Positions 1-6,800 of a DNA stretch of 13,867 nucleotides are shown here, piece after piece. Where the stretch lies: the NCBI GenBank assembly GCA_964579345.1, contig CAZOHB010000064.1, positions 1 through 13,867 on the forward strand, in the 5' to 3' direction. A program made the translations under genes and the position numbers. Under the pieces are notes generated by a model that was not told the origin of the DNA, did no database searches, and saw only the letters and a list, made by a program, of their open reading frames with translations. This DNA is from RGIG5612 sp964579345. Its GTDB lineage: Bacteria; Bacillota; Clostridia; Lachnospirales; Lachnospiraceae. How positions within the stretch are numbered: position 1 is the stretch's first letter; the number at the start of each line of letters is the position of its first letter.

Positions 1-24
1 CTCCGGCAAAAAGGAGGTTTTTTT

Positions 25-693
25 ATGTCATTTTTTATTACGGATCTTGGTGATGGCGAATATGGCCTGGCCACAGGCGGATATATCGTAGCTGCTGTCA
101 TTCTGGTCGCATTGATCCTCATCGCAGGTCTTCTTCTTTCCAAACGGAAGGGTGAAGCCAAAAAGATGAGCCCGAAACAGCTGGCATTCTGCGCGGTTGC
201 GCTTGCGCTGGCGATGGTGACTTCGATGATCAAAGTCTTTGAGTTTCCGTTTGGTGGATCGATCACGTTTTTCAGCATGCTGTTTATCTGCGTGATCGGC
301 TACTTTTACGGACCGGCGACCGGTATTATCACGGCAGTCGCCTACGGTGTGCTCCAGTTTATTGTCGGGCCATATATTTATTTCCCGATTCAGGTCATTG
401 TGGATTATCCGCTGGCGTTCGGTGCGCTCGGACTTTCCGGCTTTTTCTGGAAAAAGAAAAACGGTCTGCTGATCGGCTATATCGTCGGTATCCTTGGAAG
501 ATATGTGTTTGCTGTGATTTCCGGCTGGATCTTCTTCGGAGAGTATGCATGGGACGGCTGGGCAGCGCTTCCGTATTCCCTGTGCTATAACGGTGCTTAC
601 ATCTTTGCGGAAGGTATCATCACCATCATCATTCTCTGCATCCCGCCTGTGAAGAAGGCAATCGCGCGAGTCAAAATGATGGCGCAGTCGTAA
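25..693 (+). CDS. thiT: Energy-coupled thiamine transporter S-component, ThiT-like
   Basis: Predicted substrate-binding membrane subunit of an ECF (energy-coupling factor) transporter; the family captures thiamine and works with a shared EcfT/EcfA module encoded elsewhere. Seen: 222 residues, ATG preceded by AAGGAGG at 11-17. A first hydrophobic helix (about residues 18-38) is followed by a basic linker (KRKGEAKK) and then a ThiT-like core of about six helices from residue 50. Family-like motifs are FGGSITFFSML (76-86), a Gly-rich GYFYGPATG helix (92-100), DYPLAFGALGLSG (127-139) and ISGWIFFGEYAWDGW...PYSLCYNGAY (165-192). Y184 and N189 keep the spacing of the Tyr/Asn thiamine contacts of Lactococcus lactis ThiT (Y146/N151, from memory). 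The usual acidic-Tyr pair is D127-Y128 rather than Glu-Tyr, and the usual His before xISG appears to be A163. Any TPP riboswitch would lie upstream of the window. The extra N-terminal helix is unlike the classical ThiT of about 190 residues. Thiamine is the best guess; a related pyrimidine or thiazole substrate is possible. Confidence 0.8.
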   Translation: MSFFITDLGDGEYGLATGGYIVAAVILVALILIAGLLLSKRKGEAKKMSPKQLAFCAVALALAMVTSMIKVFEFPFGGSITFFSMLFICVIGYFYGPATGIITAVAYGVLQFIVGPYIYFPIQVIVDYPLAFGALGLSGFFWKKKNGLLIGYIVGILGRYVFAVISGWIFFGEYAWDGWAALPYSLCYNGAYIFAEGIITIIILCIPPVKKAIARVKMMAQS

Positions 694-704
694 CAAACGG
701 ATGG

Positions 705-725
705 AAAAACGGCCTGAAATCAGGC
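705..725 (-). terminator. Possible minus-strand terminator hairpin
   Basis: On the minus strand, GCCTG-ATTT-CAGGC is followed by CG and then TTTTT. It lies 120-140 nt beyond the stop codon of the minus-strand sulfatase and would be a back-up to the hairpin at 729-745. No T-run follows on the plus strand, so it is not a good terminator for thiT. Confidence 0.4.
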
Positions 726-728
726 AAT

Positions 729-745
729 AAAAAAAGCCCTCGGGC
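729..745 (-). terminator. Probable intrinsic terminator of the minus-strand sulfatase gene
   Basis: Read on the minus strand, GCCCGAGGGC folds on itself and is followed directly by seven T residues (complement of the A-run at 729-735). The stem is short (three or four GC pairs) but the T-tract is good. It faces the end of the 846-2840 gene across about 100 nt of 3' untranslated RNA. Confidence 0.5.
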
Positions 746-777
746 ACCAAAAGAGAACATCAGTGAAAACTTTATTT

Positions 778-818
778 GCGCGGCGGAAGCGGTTGTTTAT
801 CAATTGCCGAAGCCGCGC
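778..818. other. GC-rich inverted repeat in the sulfatase 3' region
   Basis: GCGCGGC (778-784) and GCCGCGC (812-818) are perfect inverted arms enclosing 27 nt. An inner imperfect pairing, CGGTTG (790-795) with CAATTG (801-806), extends the fold. No clean T-run follows on either strand, so it is better described as a 3' untranslated RNA stem, perhaps stabilising the sulfatase messenger, than as a terminator. Confidence 0.4.
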
Positions 819-845
819 AAAATCATTCCGGGGAACGATATCAAA

Positions 846-2840
846 TTACTTTCCGAACAGCAGGTTGTAATAATCCTGCTCCAGAACATTGGTTGAGAAG
901 GTCATCTTGTTACGCACGATGGCCTTCATTTTTTTCAGATATTCTTTATCCGGCTCTGAGCCGTCCGCGCTTACGAATTTGTTTGTCAGCGCGTAGTACG
1001 TGCCTTTTGCGGTGCGCCAGGAATAATCCGGCCAGATCACGAGGCCGTCGCGGTCCGGAGAGAGCAGATCCTGACCGACAAGGAGCCGCGAATCATATTC
1101 CACGCCAAACAGATTCAGCAGCGTCGGCAGAATGTCCACACTGTAGCTCGGCTCCGAAACGACGATCGGATCCATATCTTTCAGGACCGGCGACCAGATG
1201 ATCAGTCCGTTGTGGTCGCGTTCCATCATATCCTTCGGCTCAAAACCGTAAAGCTCCGGCAGATAGTTCTTGTCCGTTCCCCAGGCATCGTTGTGTGTCA
1301 GGCCGTAAGGGTAGTGGTCCGGTGCAAGAACGATGACGGTGTCTTCGTAAACGCCGGCTTTTTTCAGTTCCTCGAGTAAGTATTTCATGGCCTCGTCGAG
1401 GTCGATCTGGGAACAGATGTAAGCGTCCACATAATCCGAATATCCCATATCTTTCGTTCGATCACCATATTTTTCCACCATAATGCTCAGATCATGGAAG
1501 TATGGGAAGTGGCCGCTGATCGACATGAAATAAATACTGAAAGGGGACTCACCGATAAACTGCGGGGTTGCGTACTGCAGCATTTCGAGGTCGCTGACCG
1601 GCCAGTTTCCGGAAAGACCTTCTTCCATGCCGTTGCCGTCCGCGATGAACTTCTCATAACCCAGATTGGGGTGCACGATATAGCGCTGATAGTATTCCAC
1701 TGTGCCGTTATGGTAAGCCCTGCTGAAATAACCCTTGCGCATCATCTCATTGCCGATCGTAAAATACAGGTTTTTGCCGATCGTGTTCTCATACGAATAC
1801 ATGCCCCTGGTCGGGATGATGCCGAGCAAGTTGGAAAATTCACCGGTTGACGTGCTGCCGTTCCAGTAGGGCTGGTAGTAGTCTTCAAAGCGGATGCCTT
1901 CCTGCTGCATCATATAGAGGGTCGGCGTCGCCTGCTCGGAGATCATCTCCTGTGACATGGATTCCACACTGATGAAGATGATATTTTTTCCTTCGAAAAG
2001 GCCGGTGTACTGATTCTTGGCCGCAGGCTCCAGACTGCTGACATAGTCATTGATATTTCGGACATCCTGTACCTTTGTTTCCTCGGAAAGCGACGCAAGG
2101 TCCAGATCCATCACATGATATTCATCCGGGGAGAACTGCTCCCGGGAAGGAGCCTCTTCCGGCAGAAAGACGCAGCCAGCCGGGTTCGGGAGAACGAGAT
2201 AGGCGAGGTCCAGCTTGACGGCGGTCTGGAGATTAAAGCAGCGGACGACGGTATTGAAATCGTATTCGGCCACCAGCTTGGTGCGGTTGTTCTGTGTCCG
2301 GAGCGTCAGTCCGCAGGCAGCTGCCTCAAAGACCGCAAAGATCAGAAAGAGACGGAAATACGCCTTTCGTTCCTGATTGCGGCGGAAGCGGATGACTTTA
2401 AAGATGATTCCGAGAAACAGATAGAGGATCGCCGGGATCTCCCAGATCAGGATCTTAAGGAGATTGTGTTTGATGATGTTGATGATGGAGTCGCCGAATT
2501 CCTCAACAACGCCGCCGGCGCCTCCGAACACGGTCGCAATGTTGACAAAATTCTGGTAGGAATCCTGCACAAAATAGGCGATCATGAAAACGACAGAGAA
2601 GAGCTCGATGAAAATAAGCCCGAGCCAGGCGTTCCATTGTTCCGAGTGCGACAGCGAAACCACGAGGTTCGTCAGCATTCCCCAGGCGATCGAAGCCAGC
2701 AGCATAGCGATAAAGTTGCCGATCTCCACATGGCCTTTGGTCATAAAAAGAAGCGTCACTTCAAGAAATATCAAAGTGAGCGGAATATATAAATAGGAGA
2801 TGAAATTGGAACGCGCAAATACGCGCTGATGTTTATTCAT
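846..2840 (-). CDS. LTA synthase family phosphoglycerol transferase (membrane sulfatase fold)
   Basis: Predicted polytopic membrane enzyme with an extracellular alkaline-phosphatase/sulfatase-type domain. LtaS-family members transfer glycerol phosphate from phosphatidylglycerol to build lipoteichoic acid or decorate surface glycans. Seen: 664 residues. Five hydrophobic segments lie near residues 14-33, 42-63, 71-92, 127-150 and 162-180, followed by a linker and a catalytic domain from about 285. Metal and catalytic motifs are present: E293 in SVESM, T330 in NGSTSTGEF (aligned with the LtaS nucleophile Thr in GKTSDxEF), H444 in SGHFPY, and D508-H509 in APDHYPYG. Length matches LtaS (about 650). 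The ATG at 2840 has only an A-rich upstream stretch and no good Shine-Dalgarno, so the start is the least certain part. A divergent promoter lies at 2889-2918 and terminator-like hairpins follow the stop. It stands alone between oppositely oriented genes, so glycolipid substrate and partner cannot be read from context. It could be a teichoic acid-like or glycan phosphoglycerol transferase rather than the main LTA synthase. Confidence 0.85.
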   Translation of the reverse strand: MNKHQRVFARSNFISYLYIPLTLIFLEVTLLFMTKGHVEIGNFIAMLLASIAWGMLTNLVVSLSHSEQWNAWLGLIFIELFSVVFMIAYFVQDSYQNFVNIATVFGGAGGVVEEFGDSIINIIKHNLLKILIWEIPAILYLFLGIIFKVIRFRRNQERKAYFRLFLIFAVFEAAACGLTLRTQNNRTKLVAEYDFNTVVRCFNLQTAVKLDLAYLVLPNPAGCVFLPEEAPSREQFSPDEYHVMDLDLASLSEETKVQDVRNINDYVSSLEPAAKNQYTGLFEGKNIIFISVESMSQEMISEQATPTLYMMQQEGIRFEDYYQPYWNGSTSTGEFSNLLGIIPTRGMYSYENTIGKNLYFTIGNEMMRKGYFSRAYHNGTVEYYQRYIVHPNLGYEKFIADGNGMEEGLSGNWPVSDLEMLQYATPQFIGESPFSIYFMSISGHFPYFHDLSIMVEKYGDRTKDMGYSDYVDAYICSQIDLDEAMKYLLEELKKAGVYEDTVIVLAPDHYPYGLTHNDAWGTDKNYLPELYGFEPKDMMERDHNGLIIWSPVLKDMDPIVVSEPSYSVDILPTLLNLFGVEYDSRLLVGQDLLSPDRDGLVIWPDYSWRTAKGTYYALTNKFVSADGSEPDKEYLKKMKAIVRNKMTFSTNVLEQDYYNLLFGK

Positions 2841-2864
2841 ATATTTTTTCTGGTTTCTAATGAA

Positions 2865-2893
2865 TTGCTATTGCAGAAATATTGAGTTATAAT
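2865..2893 (+). promoter_or_regulatory. Sigma-A-type promoter of the zinc-ribbon gene
   Basis: TTGCTA (2865-2870), a 17-bp spacer, then a consensus TATAAT (2888-2893). Transcription would start near 2900, giving a leader of about 40 nt before the GAGGAGG ribosome site (2924-2930) and the ATG at 2939. Confidence 0.65.
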
Positions 2894-2918
2894 AACATAT
2901 CCTATGTTAAATGTTCAA
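2889..2918 (-). promoter_or_regulatory. Candidate divergent promoter of the sulfatase gene
   Basis: On the minus strand TTGAAC (complement of 2913-2918), an 18-bp spacer and TATTAT (complement of 2889-2894) form a plausible sigma-A promoter for the 2840 gene. Its -10 overlaps the plus-strand TATAAT almost exactly, so the two promoters should compete for polymerase. Confidence 0.45.
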
Positions 2919-2938
2919 TATAAGAGGAGGATACAACG

Positions 2939-3640
2939 ATGAGATATTGCAGTAATTGTGGAACAGCAAATGATGGCGATGCAAAATTCTGCGCAGGATG
3001 CGGACAGATGCTTGCACCGGAAGCTCCGGCCCCGGAACAGGTCGCAGAAGCTGTTACGAATGACGCAGCTGCTTATACAGAGAATGTTCAGGCAAAAGCT
3101 GCAGAAATTCAGAATGAAGCAGAGCAGTTTGTAGCTGAACCGGCTCCGCAGGCTCCGGAAGCTCCGGCGTTTGACGCAGCTCCGGCACCGGCACCGGCTC
3201 CGGCGTTTACAGAAGCTCCGCAGCAGGGTTATGCACAGCCGCAGCAGGGCTATGCTCAGCCACAGCAGGGTTATGCACAGCCACAGTATACACAGCCGGC
3301 ACAGGGCGGATACGCTCCGTATCAGGAAACCGCACAGCCTGCAGGCGGCAGCTATGCGAAATGCAAGACCTTCGGAATCATCAGCTTTGTTCTTGGTCTT
3401 ACTTCACTTGTATTCTGCTGGCTTGGAGTTTTACCGGTAGCAGGTATTTTCTTAGGCCTTATAATGATCGCATGCGCGGTTGTTGGTCTGATCTTCGCGG
3501 GAGTTTCCCAGAAAAACGGTTTCTTTAAACTGGCAAAACTTGGCAAGATCTTTTCCATTATCGGTCTTTGCCTTTCCGGTGTACTGTTTATTGTAGGAAT
3601 TATTATCACAGCCGGAATGTCCGCAAACGGATATTATTAA
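2939..3640 (+). CDS. Zinc-ribbon membrane protein with QQGYAQP linker repeats
   Basis: Function unknown; members of this broad family combine a small N-terminal zinc ribbon with C-terminal membrane helices. Seen: 233 residues with an excellent ribosome site at 2924-2930. C4-x2-C7 and C18-x2-C21 form the ribbon (YCSNCGT...FCAGCGQ). Residues 25-95 are rich in Ala, Pro and Glu. Residues 95-115 are three exact copies of QQGYAQP, and the linker continues to about 140. The C-terminal part has about three helices (about 144-163, 166-188, 203-225) of the DUF4190-like type, ending NGYY. No signal peptide is present, so the ribbon is probably cytoplasmic. It is transcribed alone from the promoter at 2865-2893. 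The linker resembles those of proteins that scaffold or condense at the membrane, but that is inference. The divergent sulfatase gene is its nearest regulatory neighbour. Confidence 0.8.
   Translation: MRYCSNCGTANDGDAKFCAGCGQMLAPEAPAPEQVAEAVTNDAAAYTENVQAKAAEIQNEAEQFVAEPAPQAPEAPAFDAAPAPAPAPAFTEAPQQGYAQPQQGYAQPQQGYAQPQYTQPAQGGYAPYQETAQPAGGSYAKCKTFGIISFVLGLTSLVFCWLGVLPVAGIFLGLIMIACAVVGLIFAGVSQKNGFFKLAKLGKIFSIIGLCLSGVLFIVGIIITAGMSANGYY
3221..3283 (+). repeat. Three 21-bp in-frame repeats encoding QQGYAQP
   Basis: Three consecutive 21-bp units inside the zinc-ribbon gene, differing only at third codon positions (GGT/GGC, GCA/GCT, CCG/CCA). A short in-frame array of this kind can change copy number by slippage and so vary the linker length. 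Confidence 0.85.
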
Positions 3641-3701
3641 AATGCAGGCTGGCGGAAATTATTATTACTATTAAAAAAATCAGATTTTACAGTTTTTCGG
3701 A

Positions 3702-3744
3702 TCTTTCCTGAGAAAGACAATTTGAAAATGCCGGCGTGAGCCGG
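3702..3744 (+). other. Two small hairpins in the region upstream of the giant gene
   Basis: TCTTTC-CTGA-GAAAGA (3702-3717) and CCGGC-GTGA-GCCGG (3731-3744) are two perfect stem-loops 13 nt apart, followed by the strong terminator at 3781-3832. I do not recognise a known riboswitch family. They could be 3' untranslated structure of the zinc-ribbon messenger or part of a leader for the downstream gene. Confidence 0.35.
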
Positions 3745-3780
3745 ATTCCATAGTGAACTACAAGACAGAATCAAGGAAAA

Positions 3781-3832
3781 GCCGTAGGAAATGTGACAGC
3801 AGTTCTGTGTCACGGATTCCTGCGGCTTTTTT
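3781..3832 (+). terminator. Strong intrinsic terminator between the zinc-ribbon and giant secreted protein genes
   Basis: GCCGTAGGAA (3781-3790) pairs with TTCCTGCGGC (3817-3826) with one G-U pair, and inside it GTGACA (3793-3798) pairs with TGTCAC near 3808-3813. Six T residues follow (3827-3832). It ends the zinc-ribbon transcript. Because no convincing promoter lies between 3832 and the ATG at 3885, it might also act as an attenuator for the next gene. Confidence 0.8.
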
Positions 3833-3884
3833 ATATGCGACAGACAGAATTATCTTAAGGCACGACTTTAGAAGGAGAAGAGAA

Positions 3885-6800
3885 ATGAAAGCGATAAGAA
3901 AACGAATCCTCAGTTCGGCGCTAAGCATCATTCTGATCGTCTGCATGGCTTCGCCCGCATATGCGGTGGGCCGCGCAGGTGCCGGCGGAGGAGGCGGAGG
4001 AGGCATGGGATTTTTCGACGGACTGGATGCCTTCGGAAATACCACGGCAACGATCGGATGCATCCTGAATGTGGGATCTGTCCTGGCCAATGCGGACTGG
4101 GATGATCCGGGCGGTGTATGTCTGGATCTGGTAGACAGTATCTTCGGCACCAGCTTCGGAGGAGATCCGATGCAGGAAACGCTGGATGCGATCTATTCGG
4201 ATGTCAGTGAGATCAAGGAAACCACTAATCAGATCAAACAGTCGGTCGACTATCTGGTCGAAAACAGCAAGTATGTAAACAGACAGCTGTCGATGATCAA
4301 CGGATCCTTACGAACGATCAATTCCCAGCTGGTAAGACAGACACAGATGCTTTCAGATATCTATTCATCCGTCAAACAGATGAATGCTGAAATGACGGCA
4401 TCGTTTAATAATCTGACAAATCTGATCAATGAGCAGACAGATACTCTGAAATCTGTCGTTTATTCCTCAACAGCAGAGATCAAGATGACGAATGATCTGC
4501 ATGAATCCCTGCAGAGCTACGTCAACGATTATTCCAAACTCTACACCTACGATAACAATATCCTTGAAACGCTCAGCGCAAATCAGGACTTTTATACAGC
4601 TTTTTATGAGGCTGTCATGGCGCTCGATAACGGCGGGGAGATCATGGGAGTTTTGAACAAGATCACACTGCAGGAGGGATCGGTGAATAACCTGACCAAA
4701 CGGGAGCAGGATCTTATTCAGAATACGAATGTGACCGTTGCCGGACGGAGTTATCAGGTCCTGAAATTCCATCAGGACTTCATCCGGACGCTGATGGACT
4801 TTATCGCAGGAACCGGTGAGGATCAGACCCACAGCGTATATACGCTGAACAACAACGTTGGCAACATCGGTGACACGGTTCTTGCGATGGGCGACTATCT
4901 GACCGCGTCCAATCTGAATTTCGGCGCACTGACCGGAAACCGCGGCATCGGAGAAATGTACTATATCTACCTGACCTACAGCGAGCAGGACAGCGTGACC
5001 GTTCATGAAAAATATAAAGCGTTTATGGACAGCATGGTCGCGCAGTATATGACGACTGCCTGGCTTGCGGAGATGTCCTACGGCTATCGCATCACGGCGG
5101 AGGCAAACGGTAATAACAACGCCAGCAGGATCAGGGATTATGAGCAGTATCTCAACAATATCCACGCACAGATGATCAAGGTCTATGCATATTATGATTA
5201 TGAGTATCAGAAATGTATAAACGATTATGACTATGGTGGAAACGGATTCGGTCATGATCAGGAAGTTGTTTACTATGGCAATACCGGAAGCGACGGCGTC
5301 TGGAGCGTTGTCAAGAAAAACAGGCTGAATGTTCCGAGCGGCATGTCCGAGAGCAGCATCCGTCTGGCGCTGGGCGAGCAGTTTGACCTGCATTATTATT
5401 ACCGGTATGCGGATGTCACAGAGCGAAGCGATATCGTATGGACGAGCAGCAATCCGACGGTTGCCGCTGTTGACAGCAAAGGCGAGGTCTTAGGCCTTTC
5501 CAGAGGCGTAACGACAATCAAGGCCGAATATATGGGAACAAGCGCGGAATGCCTGGTTTCAATCGGCGACTGTATGGCGATTGCGAATACGGATGGGTTA
5601 AACCGCTACCATTATCACAGATATTACAGCTCCGGCGGAGAATGGGTAACAGACGAGACACCGTTCTTTGAGGAGGCGTCGGATCGTGGCTATGACTTTT
5701 ATTACGGCGTAACAACATATCTGGCGGACACCGTTGAGCTTTCCGAGGACGTCCGCAGCGCAGCAGTTGCAGAGACGACAGGAATGACCGATGCCAATAT
5801 GGACGCGTTCACGTGGTTTGTGACCGGAGATGGAGCTGTTCAGCTGAATGATTACCAGATCTCTGCTGTCAGCGCCGGCTGGAGCGAGATCATCGGATAT
5901 AAGAAGATTGACTCGAATCATACCTACGACTTTATCGGAATTCCGGTACACTCGACCATGGAGACTGTGTTTAAGGATAAGGCCAAAGATTATTCGACCT
6001 ATACGAAGATCAGCTCCGCGCAGGATCTGATCGCTCTGGCACAGGATCCGGATGGCTGGGGAGCGGAAAACAAATATGTGCTGACTGCAGATATCGATCT
6101 GGGCGGCATGGAATGGGAGCCGATCGGATATGCTTTCGCACTCGGCGCACAAACCGAACTCAGCCAGTATGTCGGAAGCACCCTTGGTGTTGATAACCGT
6201 TATTCCTCCTATGCTGTCACGGTCCCGTTCCAGGGAACCTTTGACGGAAACGGACATACGATCAGCAATTTTAAGATCACAAAGATCCCGAGAACAGCGG
6301 AGATTGAAGCCAGCTATAAAGAGTTCTTCAGTGCGGATTCCGGAAAGACGCTGTATGATAACGGCCGGACATTAGGTCTTGCAGATCTGGGACTTTTCGG
6401 TTTTGCCATGAATGCTTCCATTACGGATCTGAATGTCACGGATGCCGTGATTGATATTCGTACAAATGCTTCTACGGGTATCAGACTCGATGGGGAAGAG
6501 ATTCCGTTTGATGAGACCTTCCGGGTGTTTGCGGGCTCCCTGTTAGGCGCTTCCTACTGGGATCCGGTCATGACATATTATGAGTATCTGAAAGACAAAT
6601 ATCAGCTTCAGGGAGATGATCCACCGACAGAAGCGATGCTGGATGAAATGTATCTGGAAATAGAAGCACCTGCAAGGTTCAAGGAATACTATGAAACCTA
6701 TAAAGCGGATACAGAAAACGAGAATTCTCCGGAATCCAGATACAGTTCCATTCTTATGGCGTACGGCGTCTGGAATTATGCGATGAAGGCTGAGGATCCG

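Noticed and set aside
28..750. Long minus-strand frame opposite thiT
   Set aside because: Antisense shadow of a well-supported membrane protein gene; Arg/His/Asp-rich composition, no ribosome site, no recognisable domain.
2115..2792. 225-codon plus-strand frame inside the sulfatase gene
   Set aside because: Overlaps the transmembrane part of the LTA-synthase-like gene on the other strand, with charged low-information sequence and no start signals.
3650..3780. Known riboswitch before the giant gene
   Set aside because: Checked by eye against conserved cores of c-di-GMP-I, cobalamin, ydaO-type c-di-AMP, glycine, lysine, THF, guanidine and T-box elements; none fits. Left as unassigned structured RNA.
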